A stretch of 64,000 nt of DNA, from positions 3,224,001 through 3,288,000 of the forward strand of contig JANTQA010000072.1 of assembly GCA_027625915.1 (NCBI GenBank), written 5' to 3'. Positions 36,881 through 48,583 of the stretch are shown in pieces. Source of the DNA: Anaeramoeba flamelloides. Its lineage: Eukaryota > Metamonada > Anaeramoebidae. The notes under the pieces were generated by a model. That model searched no databases. It was not told the DNA's origin and saw only the letters and a list, made by a program, of their open reading frames with translations. Every line of letters begins with the position of its first letter. The first letter of the stretch is position 1. The position numbers were made by a program, and so were the translations under genes.

Positions 36881-37078
36881 TTAATTTTAATTTTTTGAAA
36901 TTGAGAAAGCTTTGCGACTTTTTTTTTTTTTTATTTAATTATTTACCAATAAGATCGTTTGAAAATTTTTTATTTGAATTTTTTCAATAAAAAGAAGGCC
37001 AATTTCACAATACCCTTTTTGATTTCAAATTACTCCTTGAGAATGAGGCAAACCCACGGTAAATAACTTGACCATTAA

Positions 37079-40000
37079 AAACCCAAAAAACTAGGATTCC
37101 AATTTTTGTCCGATTTAATTGAAAAATATTAGCAAAAATTCACAGAATTTATTCATATTTTACAGATAAAGCTATATATTACGGGCGACAATTAAACTTT
37201 CAAATTGGGATCTTGTATAACTATTCTAGATCTTTCAATTTTAACTATTTTTTAAAAGTGGAAATCAAAAAAAAAAAACTAAAATAACTGTAAAATTAAA
37301 AGATAGCACAAATAAAAATAAAAAAAAAAAGTTTAATATAAAATTTTAGAATAAAAATCATTTTGGTCAATTTAAAATATATCAAGGAATTTTAATTTTG
37401 GAAAGGGATTCGATTATTCAAGATTTACATCAAATTAAGAAAAAATAATTTTGTATATATTTTTTTCTTCCTGGTTAACCAATTTCAATATAAAAAGTAT
37501 TCTGAATCTAATGGAATAATCACCATACAAATAAAATTCTTATTTTCTGAACCTAAAAGCAATTAATTTATTATAAAGGGTTTTTTTCTAATAGATATAT
37601 TTTGTATCTAGGTAATAATTCTAATAAATTAGATTTTATTTTTCAGGTATTTTCTCAATTAATTTTGAAGATTTCGGATGAATTTTGTATATCAAAATTA
37701 ATCTAAGGGGTAAAATTAATATATTTAGAATATTTAAATGATTTATCAATTTGAAAGGTTAATGTATTTTTGGTAATTTATATAAACTTTGTTTCTGTCA
37801 AAGAATTCCAACATTTCTTTCAAATTTGCATTATTTTTGATAATTGGACTTTGATGAATAAATAAAAAAATAAGTAAAAGAATATACATCAGATAAAAGT
37901 CGATATCTTCTTGGAATAAATCTAATCCTAATATCTCATTTTATTTTCTTCAGAAAACAAAAAAAAATCTTTGGTAATACCAATGAAAGGAAATAACAAT
38001 GTTCATTTTTATCGGTAATTGAAAATCAAAGATAATTCCAATAGGAACCATTTTTTTCCATACAACCATTATAACCCTTCCAATAACATTAGAATAACAT
38101 AGTTTCTCCTCGATGTTATAGACACGATATTAAAAAAAAATGTATTACAATTATCTGTCATAAAAAAATAGGATTCATGAGGGGAATATATAAAAAATAT
38201 TTTGAATTTTGAATATTTTCAAAATAAATTTTTTCTTGGACTTTACCTTTAAAACCATTTTGACACATACAATTAATCCATTATAACTGTATCTATTTGG
38301 CTTGATAATATACTCTATTTCACCCAAAGTCATCCCATCCAAAAATGAAAAAATAATTTATTTTTAAAGAGCCAACCAATATACAATTGTTTAGAAATAC
38401 GAGAAATTATAAACTTTGGATTAGAGTCGATGTTCATAAAAGGACCACTAAACAAAATATTCTTTTCAAAAAAAGAAAAAATAAAATGTTTAAAAAAAGT
38501 TTTTGGGCCACTTTCATTACAAATTTTGGTTGAAAACTTCTTTTTTTATTGAAATTTAAATTTTTCACAATAAGATTTTTTAAATGTAACTATATTGATT
38601 TTAAAATAAATTACAAAACCTCAATTTATTAATGTTAATTTGGAGTTTCAAACAATATTTTTTTTCTAATTGACTTTTCAATAAAAAAAAAAGAGAAAAG
38701 AAGAAAAATTATTAAATATTAAGTTTGTATATACAATGAAAAACAATATCTTTTGAAAAATAATATAATTTTTTTAGAGTTTTTCAATTATTATTTATTT
38801 TAGAATATAAATGATAGATTTTAATTTATTCTTTTAAAATCATCACCAATTTCTTGATCAAGATTTAAAAAAAAATAATACCACCACATATCAACTATAC
38901 TTATCAGATATCATTCCCCACCAAAATACCCATTCTATAATTATTCGTTGCAAATTTAAATTGAAATCCAGATAATTTGAAAGAATTTATATCATCATAC
39001 ACCTTTCCTTATCATGGCTATAATTACACTTCTACTTTAATGTATGATAGAATAATAAAAAAAGAGAAGAACTCGAAAAAAAAAAATAAAAAATTAAAGT
39101 AAACTAAAAATAAAATTTTTCCACACAGCTAAAACAGCCCAAACAATAACAATGATACAATTTCAAAAAAATTGGGAGAAAATTTTGATTTTGGTAAAAT
39201 ATGAAAATCATTTTTTCATCTAATAGTTTTTATTTTCATTTCATTTTTTTAATTACGTAACTTATATTGTTTAATCAATTTTTTTTTCAACAATTGATAT
39301 TAGATTAAAGTTAAGTTGTTCAAAATAGAAATACTCAAATAAAATTAGTTCATGGTATCTAACCTTTTGATCGATCAATAATCCTAATAGAATTTAGACA
39401 AATTTATCAATGCATTTTTTTGTTTTGCTCTCTCCAAATTTTTAACACACCCTTAATTTATTTGTATTGATAATTATTTATTTTTTGTTTTACAAGTATT
39501 GTAATTTATATATAAATGTTAACTTATCAATTAGCGGATGGTTCTCATTTTGTATTTCTTCTTGAGCAGATTAAATAAGATTTTTTTTTTAACAATTGAA
39601 TTTTGGTGTGTTCAAAAATTATGAATTGGGGTTTACAAAAAATAAAATGAAAAAAAATCAAAATACAAATTAAAATTGATATTCAAAGAATTAAATCAAT
39701 ATTTTAATTATTAACCAGAAACATTCTTCTATTTTGATTTTGAGGGGCTTACAAATGTAAAATCTTTTTTAAATTATTGATTTTTGATAATTTTTATTTA
39801 TAAATTCAAATTTAAAAAATTTTGTACTTTGAGAAATTGTTAGTCTATTATAAAATTTTAAAGTTTATAGTCTGATATCATATTACCTTAAAACCCCATT
39901 CCAAAAAAAAAGAGGAATTATCCAATATAAATATTGGTTTCTTTTTACCATGAATTTCAGGGTAGGTTTATATGGTAGGTGGGGGTATAGATAGAGACGA

Positions 40001-40248
40001 TTAAAAGAAACATTTATGAGGATTATCGAACATTTTAAAGATTATAAAATAAAAACATGATAGCTATTTCTTTAAAAAAAAAGTCAATGCTAAATAAAAA
40101 CGTAGTTTGTTTTATTTGGGTTATTATTTCTCTATATTATTATTATAACTTTTATAATGTAATAATATAACAAAAATGATAAATTAATAAAATGAAAAAA
40201 AAAAATAAAAAAAAAAAAAGATTAGATTTGAATGATAATTTAATAAAA
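37079..40248. other. Intergenic between TTAA nest and RRM gene
   Basis: AT-rich with no open frame worth calling. A diverged dispersed repeat lies at 39195-39635. The 3' end of the minus-strand RRM gene should lie just below 40249. Confidence 0.4.
39195..39635. repeat. Diverged dispersed repeat, copy 2
   Basis: Same-orientation relative of 7735-8185, with CATTTTTTCATCT, ATCAATAATCCTAATAGAATTT, AAATTTATCAATGCATTTTT and TTGAATTTTGG in matching order. It is non-coding. Confidence 0.5.
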
Positions 40249-42186
40249 TTAATTTTTGTTTTGGATTTGGTTTTCATTTTCTGTTTCCATTTCTTTTTTA
40301 TCATCATTCTCGAATAAATTTAAAGTGTATTTGATTTCTTTTTGGATTAATTGTTGTAAGGAATATGAAGCATTTAAAATTATTTGCTTTTGATCTTTGG
40401 ATTTACAATCTATAGCCAATAGATAAAGACTATGTTGCCTTTCTTGAAGTTTTAAAATAAAATTGTCTTCAAGTATTGAGTTATTTATCTTAAAACCTTC
40501 AATTAATAACCCATCCTTATTAATTCCAAAATCATATAATTTTTCCATTTCATTTTCCAATTCTTGGTTATTGTGCCCCTCTCTATCTTCGTCAATATCG
40601 TCATTAATATCATCATCAGAAACATCTTCTTTTTGTTCAATTTTATGATCTATTTCCTTTTGATGTGTCTTTCTTTTGCTTCTATGTCTTTCTTTAGATT
40701 TATTAATTCGTTTGTCTTCATATTCACTTCCACTTCCATTTTCGCCATCACTTCCACTTTCAACTTTATGTCTCCTTCCACTTTCACTTCCATGTCTTCT
40801 TTTACGTTTATCTTCATACTCGCTTCTATGTCTTCTTTTACCTTTGCTTTCATTTTCAGTTTCATTTTCATTTTCACTTTCACTTTTATTTTTACTTTTA
40901 CTTTTACTTTCAGTATTTGATAAGGAATTATGATGCCTTCTTTTTTCATATTTCTTCTCTTCTCTTTTGCTTCTTCTTTTTTTCTGATCTTTTTGATCTT
41001 CAACATCTTGCTCCGATGAAGAGACTTGGTCAGATTTCTTTTTTGGTGATCGGTATTTATCTCTTTTTTGATCTTCTTTACTATAACGTTGACTTTTTTT
41101 TGATTCGCCATTTTTTGAATTTTTTGAAGAATGGGAAGATCGTGAAGAAGAAGAAGAAGAAGTTTTTTGTTTTTGATATTTGGATTCGATATTTTTAATG
41201 CTTTTTTTAATTTCATAAACCAGATCTTTAATTTCTCGATCAATTTCATAGTCATGGGTTTTTGGTTCAATTATTTTCCCAAAGTTATTCTCTTCTTCGT
41301 CTTTAAGCCTTCTCTGATCTTGTGACCTTTCTTTAATTCTTAAGTATGGCCATTGGATTCTTATTTGGTATTTTTCTTGTAAATCTATCAAGTTTTTATA
41401 GGTTCTTCTTGCACACTGGAAACTTTTAAAACGGATCCATGATGTTCGATCTGGGTTAATAATAATTTTAATAACTTGGCCATATTTTCCTACAAGCTTT
41501 GACAAAGATAGAATATCAAATAATTCATTCGGCAAATCAAATATTTTTAGTGAAGTTAGCTGCCTTTGGAAATTTCGATTGTCTCTTCGATCACCACCAC
41601 CCACACCACCTTCGCCCCTACCACCTCTGCTTATACTTTGATCTCTATTCCTGTATCTTAATGTTTCTGTATTTTGATTTACTCTTTCTTGATTTTTCCA
41701 ATTGACATTTTGGTTCAATCTATTTTCTCGTGGTAGGAAATTATTGCCACGATCATAACTTCGTTCCTTATAATCGTTGTGAGTTAGCCGCTGTGGATTA
41801 CTTTCGTTCTCATAAACGTTGTAGTTTGATTGGCTCCTATTTGATCGAATAGTTGAATTCTGCTTTTCCCAATCCGTTGAGTTGTCATATTCTGGGTTAA
41901 TGCCATATGATCCCCTTTGGTTTCGATGGCTGTATTCGTTGTTGCTGACGTTGTTGTTGTGGTTTGAATATAGTTCGTTTGAGCGCTGTGATTGTTTTTC
42001 TCGCATTTTCCACTCATCTTTTCTCGAATAAGAGTGATGGTAATTGGGTTCGTTGTTGTCGTACGATACATTCCTTGAGTTTTGTGGTTCATAACGATTG
42101 CTACTTGATAAAACTTGGTTTGAATTATACACTGGTGAGTTTTCAGAAGAGCGTTCGTTGTAATGGCTTTCGTTTGATCGTCTCAT
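40249..42186 (-). CDS. RRM protein with RS/KS-rich low-complexity region
   Basis: The single-exon protein has 645 residues and starts MRRSNESHYNERSSENSP. Residues 1-200 are Asn/Ser/Arg/Tyr-rich, ending in an RGG-like GGRGEGGVGGGDRR patch. An RRM fold follows at about 208-285, with LKIFDLP as RNP2-like and SWIRFKSF as RNP1-like. Residues about 350-520 are a charged Ser/Arg/Lys/Glu tract (SSSSSSRSSHSSKNSK, repeated KSKSE and HRSE units). The C-terminal 110 residues look folded (LQERQHSLYLLAIDCKSK, LQQLIQKEIKYTLNLF) and are not assigned to a family. RNA binding and a role in splicing or mRNP assembly are reasonable inferences from RRM plus RS-like composition. Frames on both strands across the low-complexity tract are shadows. 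Confidence 0.85.
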   Translation of the reverse strand: MRRSNESHYNERSSENSPVYNSNQVLSSSNRYEPQNSRNVSYDNNEPNYHHSYSRKDEWKMREKQSQRSNELYSNHNNNVSNNEYSHRNQRGSYGINPEYDNSTDWEKQNSTIRSNRSQSNYNVYENESNPQRLTHNDYKERSYDRGNNFLPRENRLNQNVNWKNQERVNQNTETLRYRNRDQSISRGGRGEGGVGGGDRRDNRNFQRQLTSLKIFDLPNELFDILSLSKLVGKYGQVIKIIINPDRTSWIRFKSFQCARRTYKNLIDLQEKYQIRIQWPYLRIKERSQDQRRLKDEEENNFGKIIEPKTHDYEIDREIKDLVYEIKKSIKNIESKYQKQKTSSSSSSRSSHSSKNSKNGESKKSQRYSKEDQKRDKYRSPKKKSDQVSSSEQDVEDQKDQKKRRSKREEKKYEKRRHHNSLSNTESKSKSKNKSESENENETENESKGKRRHRSEYEDKRKRRHGSESGRRHKVESGSDGENGSGSEYEDKRINKSKERHRSKRKTHQKEIDHKIEQKEDVSDDDINDDIDEDREGHNNQELENEMEKLYDFGINKDGLLIEGFKINNSILEDNFILKLQERQHSLYLLAIDCKSKDQKQIILNASYSLQQLIQKEIKYTLNLFENDDKKEMETENENQIQNKN

Positions 42187-43499
42187 TTAATTAAAATAAC
42201 GGAAAATTATTTTAAGCTCTTGGTCTTTTTGGGAAAAAAGAAAGATTCAAAAAGAAACAAAATAAATAAAAAAAGCAAAAAAATAAAAAAAGTTTTTTTT
42301 TTATTTCCTCACAAAGAACCCTTGACTTCTGTCCGTCTTTTAGACAATTTCAAAATCTCTCTAACACTTCCCAGCACTTTGAAAGCTCAAAAAGCATTCA
42401 AAAAGTGTCATTTTATATGGCGCTTTTTTTTATGAAATTTACTCCTATTATTTCAGTACCCAATGCCATCTATCAAAGAGAAGTTTCTAATTAAAAGCCA
42501 TCTTTCTGTTTTTCTCAAAGGCTCGTACAACAAAATGATCAAAGAAACATAAAATCAAACAGAAGTAAAGAATGTGTTGATCTGTTAAAGTACTCTTATG
42601 AAAAGATAAATTCCTAATATTAATGATCACAGGCACATTTTAGTTTTCAAAAAATCAAGATAAATACATAGAAAATTTCTTGAAAAAAACAAATTTCATT
42701 AAAAATTGAAATAATTACGAAAAAAATTGAACAAATTTCATGCATAATTTAAAATTTTACTAACACTAACTGGGAATTAACGGAAAAAATCGTATCGTTG
42801 TGTATAATATTAGGTAGTAGATTAGATGTTGTATTCGAACAAGAAGAAAAAAATAGATGGTTTTATTTTTTCAACAAGTGTTTTATTTTCTGATTACAGT
42901 TTTTTTTTTTTTTTTTTTGATACATAGGTTTTTTAAATCTTGGAAAATGAGTATTTTAGATTAAAGTAGTAATAAATTGTAGCCTTTGTCTTAATTAGCT
43001 AGATTTTTCAGAATTTATATTTATTGAAAGGAATTTTTCTCATTATTGATTGCGATTGAATAATCGTAAATAAAAACTTTGTAGATTTTTCGCTTTTTAA
43101 CTAAAATCCTACTGAATATTTAAAAGATATTCATTGTACATTAAAACCCCAATTGAAAGATTAAATTCTGAACAAAAGATTTAAGATTAACCAAGTCATA
43201 CAATTCAATGATAATTTTAATAGGGTGGGGGCTCTTAACTTTAAAAGAAAATTTTTATAAAAAAAGATAATAGTTCACAATTTGTTTATAAATAAAATCA
43301 AACAAAAAATTTTTGAATCAAAGAAAACAAATTAAATGCTAATGAATTATTTTAAATTTTTATTCAATTAGAATCGATTTTTTTTTATTTTTTTATTTTT
43401 AAACAATTTTATTCTAAAATTTAAAACCAAAACAAATTTCATTTTATCTTTATTTTTTCAAATATTTATACCTCTTTATTGTAACCAATTATAATACTG
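42187..43499. other. 5' intergenic region of the RRM gene
   Basis: This is the start of the head-to-head space between the minus-strand RRM gene and the plus-strand RCC1-BTB gene. It is AT-rich, with a poly-T run at 42900-42918. No gene or promoter motif can be told from background. Confidence 0.4.
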
Positions 43500-43990
43500 A
43501 TCAAAATAAAAAATTGAACAATTAGGGAAATAACTACCAAGCCATTCAACATACTTGGACTGTAATAAAAGTTTTCAAAGAAATTCAAATTTTTCTTTTA
43601 TTATTTTTTAATTACTTCTTTATTTCTTGCTTTTTTTTTCCTTTTCTTGTATTTTTTTCTATATATATATATATATATATATATATTTCATTTTTTAAAG
43701 AAAGGATATTTTTTTGGATTTTAAAATTACAGCCATTAAAAATCGGATAAAAAAATCTAAATAAAATATAGAGTCTGGGAAAGTACCACCAAGTGCTGTA
43801 GAGTAACATAGAGTACCTAGTTTTTTTTTGTAATTTTATAATATTTTCTATTAATTTCTATAATTAAAAAAAATTAAAAAAACGCAGTTTTATTGGCGTT
43901 TTCTGTTCTATATGCACTATCTATCGATTTTTCAAATAAACAAAAAACTTCAAAAAAAAATTTTTACTGTATTTTTTTTTTTAATTTGGG
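43500..43990. repeat. Dispersed repeat with GTGCTGTAGAGTAAC motif
   Basis: Relative of 26700-27245, with ACTGATCAAAATAAAA, the CAACATAC/CAACAAAC block, TTTATTTCTTGC and AAGTGCTGTAGAGTAACATA in the same order. It includes the (AT)n microsatellite at 43660-43687 and ends near CTATCGATTTTTCAAAT. Confidence 0.55.
43660..43687. repeat. (AT)n microsatellite
   Basis: About 14 AT units inside the dispersed repeat at 43500-43990. Confidence 0.9.
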
Positions 43991-44149
43991 AAAGAAACAG
44001 AAAATTTAATAAATATAATGATTTATTTTTCAAATTAAAAAAAAAAATATCGTCAAGACTTATAGTAATTTTTAAATCCCATCTCTCTGTAAATTAATAA
44101 AAAGTATGTAAAATAACCTTTCAATAATTGAAAAAACAATAGTTTGATT

Positions 44150-44770
44150 TATTTTAAACAAAAAAACATGTATTTTAAGTAAAAATCGATCTAAATAAAT
44201 TAAAAAGGGAATAATATTAATAATTAAAATAAACTCTAATATAGTCAAAGAAATACATTTTTATTGAATAAATAGAATATATCCTATGAATTTAATTCAT
44301 TATTCTTCTCAAAATAAATTTTCAAATTTTAAATCTAATTTTTTTTCTGATATATATATATTGTGTTTTGCTTTTTTTTTTCAATACTAGAAAACTCAAA
44401 TGCTACAAAAAATATTTGAAACTCCAAATTAACATAGAGAAAATTGAGGCTTTACATTTTATTTTAAAATAAATACACTTACAATTCAAAAATTTTGTTA
44501 TGAACTATTTTGATTTTCCAAAAGAAATTGATAAATTTTGCACGAGAGTAATTCCGAGGAAAGGGGCATAAAAATTTTTTAAACATTTTTTTTTTTTTTT
44601 TTGGATAATTTAGAGTTAATCTAGACATTACATTTATCAACACCAACTCTAAACCGAAGTTTATTATTATGTTATTTATAAACTATCTAGGTTTAGCTGA
44701 TTCTTAAAAAAAGTGAATTTTTCTTTTTTGGGTGGGACACTTTGAGTGAAATAGAGTTTAGTATAATATA
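44150..44770. repeat. Long dispersed repeat, copy 1
   Basis: It aligns with 61220-61835. Shared blocks are TTATTCTTCTCAAAATAAATTT, AAACTCCAAATTAACA/AACACCAAATTAACA, TTTTGCACGAGA, GAAGTTTATTATT and GGTTGATTCTTAAAA. The counterpart at 61481-61672 keeps a 63-residue frame; here no frame is open. It may be an old duplication of genic DNA or a transposon of unknown type. Confidence 0.6.
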
Positions 44771-44817
44771 ATTATAATGAAATCTTTTACAGGAAAAAAT
44801 TAAAAATATTTTATGTA

Positions 44818-45013
44818 AAGCCAGTTTCACTTTTAAGGCACAAACTTTCAACAAAATTTAAGGCACAAAAAAAATCTCAAATTAAGGTACAAAATTCAGA
44901 TTCTAGTAAAATAAATTGTAAAAAAAAAAATTCCAAATTTTGTGCATTAATTTGAGATTTTTTTTGTACCTTAATTTTTGTTGGAGTTTGTGTCTTAAAA
45001 GTGGAACTGACTG
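44818..45013. mobile_element. 195-bp palindromic MITE, copy 2
   Basis: It begins AAGCCAGTTTCACTTTTAAG after TA and ends AAAAGTGGAACTGACTG before TA (45014-45015). It is internally palindromic and otherwise matches copy 1 closely. Confidence 0.85.
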
Positions 45014-46526
45014 TAACAAATTATAAGAAATAAATCATTAATGAATGAATTTTAAATCAAGGTACTTTGAAATTATTTTCATTAATTAATAATTGTGAAA
45101 TATTTTATTTTACCCTTCAATATCTGAAAGGGAATTTAAATATAAGGGTAAATAGAGTGTAATTTACATTTATTCAATGTAAAAACAAAAATAATAATAT
45201 TTTTTTATGAAATAATTTGGAAAAAATGTTGACTTTTGGTATTTTTGAAAATGAGAAAAAGGCATTAAAATTTTAAACACAACAATTTTTTTTATTACAA
45301 AAGTTAATCTATCAAGAAAATCTATGGTATTTTGGTAATCAGACTTCTACTTTATTTTACAATTTCATAAAGTAATAAAAACTTTTTTTGAGTTTACCAA
45401 TTATCTTACAAGGAGACAAAAGTATCGTATCCATAACATAAAGACGAGTTTTGTTTTTTGTCTTGTTCCAATATACATCTGGTTAAGAAAAAAATTGTGT
45501 ATATTAAGTTTAAATTAATTATAAAGGTTAATCAGTAGATACTCATGTTAATTATTCAATTATTAAGGATGAACTTTCTCAATAAATTCTTCCGATACAT
45601 TGCAACTTCTCGCATTTTATTTTAGGATTTGGCAGAAAAAATCTTTTATCAAGGAAAATAAAATAATTTTTTTTTAGTATATAATGGAACTTTTTCTGAT
45701 TTTTGTTTGTTATTTCCTGTTCTTTATAAATAACGGCTTTCCACAGGGAAAAGATGAAGAAGAGTCTTGACATATGGGGATTGTATTAAATTTTTTTTGA
45801 GTTCTTAGTATTTTTATATTCCTCAATATATACTTCATTTTTCTCAAGCCTTGATAATTTCCAAACTTTTTAAACACTTTACAAAACTTTCAATCACTTT
45901 TCAACACTATCCTAAATCTGGAAAGCGCTGTAAAAGAAATGAGCATTGCTTAAGAGCAATGTGTTCATATGTATAAAAATTACGGATAGAATAGCACAAC
46001 CTATACAACACTTTCAAGACTTTTTTGAACTTTCAGAATGACATCGTGCAAGATTTAAGTCTCTTATATTCTTACATATTTTTTCAAATTTCAAATACAT
46101 GATACAAATTTTTATATAGTTAAAAAAGGGTAAAAAAGAAAATTATACAAAAGATAACCTTTTAGATATAATTGAAATTTTTAAAAGTTATCTAAAAGAA
46201 AAATATTTGTTAACTTTCAAATAACCTGAAACTCTTTTTTTGAAAACCAAAAATTGGAAAGTTGTTTAAATTACATGTTTTTCAAAGTTTCAATTTAACA
46301 ACTTTTAAAATTGAGAGTTCTTGAATATTGATCTTGAAATTTCATTCAAATTTGGGGACAATTTCAGAAAAATAAAATTGTTGTCAAGTCAAAAAAAGGG
46401 ACTACAATTGTTCTGCTATTTTTGTCTGTATTGTTTTCATTTTTTAACATTTTTTCTCAGTTTTCTTGTTTTTCGAAAAAAAAATAATTTTTTCCTCACT
46501 CAAAAATAAACAACACAAATCACAAA
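45014..46526. other. Upstream region of the RCC1-BTB gene
   Basis: AT-rich DNA holding the likely promoter and 5' leader. A diffuse inverted motif (AAAGATAACCTTTTAGATA ... AAAGTTATCTAAAAG) sits at about 46150-46200. Frames at 45579-45773 and 46321-46509 have no motif. Confidence 0.4.
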
Positions 46527-48266
46527 ATGACTTGTATAATCTTTGGGAACTTTCAAAGCAAATTTCCACATTCAAAAACAAACGAGACTTTTACAATAAG
46601 CACCGAAACAGCAATTAAAACCAAACGTAGCATTTTAGAAATCTATTTTGATTGTAACTCAAGTTTGGTGCTGACCGTTGATAGCGAATTATATTTATAC
46701 GAAAGAAATCTCGAAATTCCAATCAAAGTCCCAGTCAATGAGGAAATCTCCAAAATCGTCGGAGGGTATCAACACTATTTTATGTTGGCCCAGTCCGGCT
46801 CTGTTTATGTAATGGCACGAAGTTATAATAAAAAGCTCGGTATAACTAATTCCGATTTCAAGGGTGCGCACCAATTTATCAAATTAAACGAATTCACAAA
46901 GCAAAAGGTAGTAATCACTGACATCAGTGCTTCGAGCGACAACAGTTTATTCCTTGACAGCGACGATTTCTTGTGGATGTGTGGCAATCAAAAAACTTTT
47001 TTTAAAGACTATATTCCAAGTAATTCAGGGATACCAAATAAAGTACCAAATCTGAAAATTAAAAAAATGTTTTGTGGCATCAAGGCAAGCCATTTTTTTT
47101 TTATTGACAAGGAGAATAAATTGTATGTGGTCGGCAGTGATTCTGACAGCAGATCAGGGTCTGGTAAGAATTGCAATACGCAACCAGGGCAAATTACCAA
47201 GTTTAAGCCCGAAATTGAAAACTTTGATACGGATTTAATCCAAAAGCTTTTTCCAACAAACCGAAACAGTGCCATGCTCTATGACTCCAAAATATATTCC
47301 TGTGGCTATAAGGACTTTTCTGGCAACCCAGAGAACCCACAAATATTAACATTGATCCCAGAAACGAAGGACAAGACGTTTGTTGATTTGTTTGCAGGAT
47401 CTTCTCATTTTGTTGCCGAGGACGATCAGGGATTTTTTTGGATCTGGGGCTATAACGACAGAAAGCAATGCAACACGGCCACTGATGTCCACGTCCCATA
47501 CACATACAAATCAAAATTGTTTGATGAGTCTCTCAAATACACCGCAGCCCTGGGGCCCTATTGTACAATCTTCTTTCCTGATCTCAGGGGCAGCGCCGAC
47601 ACGGGATTCATGGAATTATTTGAAAAGCAAGCCATTTATGATTCCCAAATCAAAGACACCAAATTCATAAGTGCATTGTTCAATGCCAGAACGGAAGGCG
47701 CAAGCGAAGAAATTAAAAACATATTGGACAACAGTTCCAATAATGAGCAAGTTGAAGAGTTTTTCATATGGGTTTATGGAGAAACAAAACGTTCATATTT
47801 ATCAATTTTTGAACAATTTAATTCCATTTACGAGAATCTCAAGGCAAGAAAATTTAAGGACGACATTGCAAAATTATATAAAGATGAAAATTCAAAAGAT
47901 TTTAAATTATTGGTCAATACCAACGACGAAGACGACGTCGTCGAGGATGAAGACGAAGACGAATTTGAGGAAATCCCTGTACATAAATTCATTTTGTATG
48001 CAAGATCTGGGCTATTTAGGGAAATGTTTCATAATGTTAACGAAAAAAATATTAATAATGTTCAAGACTTTTCGGGCAAAACAATTGAAAGTCTGGAACT
48101 GTTAATCAAATATTTTTATACCAATTCAATTGAATTGACAGCTGACGACGATCCAGAATTGGTTGTTGAAGAACTAAGTGATGCAATTGAATATTACCAA
48201 CTTGAGAAAAATTCTAATCTTTATTCTGAATTGAAAAAAATTAAAAATCAATTTGATTTGAATTAA
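46527..48266 (+). CDS. RCC1-like propeller plus BTB domain protein
   Basis: The single-exon protein has 579 residues. Residues about 35-350 hold degenerate RCC1-type blades, recognisable from repeats of the form SAMLYDSKIYSCGY, FVAEDDQGFFWIWGYND and NSLFLDSDDFLWMCGN. After a helical spacer (about 360-450) comes a BTB/POZ domain at about 455-560. It starts DFKLLV, carries an acidic loop (EDEDEDEFEE), then has PVHKFILYARSGLFREMF and LLIKYFYTNSIEL, typical of the BTB dimer and cullin-contact fold. BTB proteins often act as CUL3 adaptors or oligomerisation modules; the substrate here is unknown. The gene is richer in G and C than its surroundings. The start ATG follows a long untranslated AT leader and is the first in frame. 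Confidence 0.9.
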   Translation: MTCIIFGNFQSKFPHSKTNETFTISTETAIKTKRSILEIYFDCNSSLVLTVDSELYLYERNLEIPIKVPVNEEISKIVGGYQHYFMLAQSGSVYVMARSYNKKLGITNSDFKGAHQFIKLNEFTKQKVVITDISASSDNSLFLDSDDFLWMCGNQKTFFKDYIPSNSGIPNKVPNLKIKKMFCGIKASHFFFIDKENKLYVVGSDSDSRSGSGKNCNTQPGQITKFKPEIENFDTDLIQKLFPTNRNSAMLYDSKIYSCGYKDFSGNPENPQILTLIPETKDKTFVDLFAGSSHFVAEDDQGFFWIWGYNDRKQCNTATDVHVPYTYKSKLFDESLKYTAALGPYCTIFFPDLRGSADTGFMELFEKQAIYDSQIKDTKFISALFNARTEGASEEIKNILDNSSNNEQVEEFFIWVYGETKRSYLSIFEQFNSIYENLKARKFKDDIAKLYKDENSKDFKLLVNTNDEDDVVEDEDEDEFEEIPVHKFILYARSGLFREMFHNVNEKNINNVQDFSGKTIESLELLIKYFYTNSIELTADDDPELVVEELSDAIEYYQLEKNSNLYSELKKIKNQFDLN

Positions 48267-48583
48267 ATTTTATTTAGATCATTTCTTTAATTGTTAGTAT
48301 CACGTGCTCTTTCAATATTACTATTAATATTATTAATTCTTCTTATTACTGGTTCTCTTTTATTATCATCTATCTATCTCTTAAAATCTTTAGTTCATTT
48401 TTTTTTTATGAATACGAGTATTATTATTACAATTATTTTCTTTTCTTGTTCAATGAAATACAGTTTTATTGGATATGTTAATTCTTTACATTTTATTTTT
48501 GTTGTAATAATTTTTATTTTTTAATTAAAGCGAATTCCAAAAAAGCAGAGCCATTTTTTTTTTAAAAGATCTAAATTAAACTT

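Larger units (their letters stand above)
34587..37074. mobile_element. TTAA element family I copy C, interrupted by copy D
   Basis: The left part (34587-35075) and right part (36881-37074) together match copy A at 9009-9693. The element starts GGGTCGAGTTG after TTTA and ends GTAAATAACTTGACCA before TTAA (37075-37078). It is split by copy D at a TTAA. Removing D and one TTAA restores the order seen in copies A and B across the junction (AATTTTTTTTTTAA then TTTTAATTTTTTGAAATTG). Confidence 0.8.

Noticed and set aside
40463-42194. Frames overlapping the RRM gene on both strands
   Set aside because: They are shadows of the low-complexity Ser/Arg/Lys/Glu coding tract.
47009-48105. Alternative frames inside RCC1-BTB
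   Set aside because: The BTB and RCC1 motifs lie in one continuous frame; the others have no motif.
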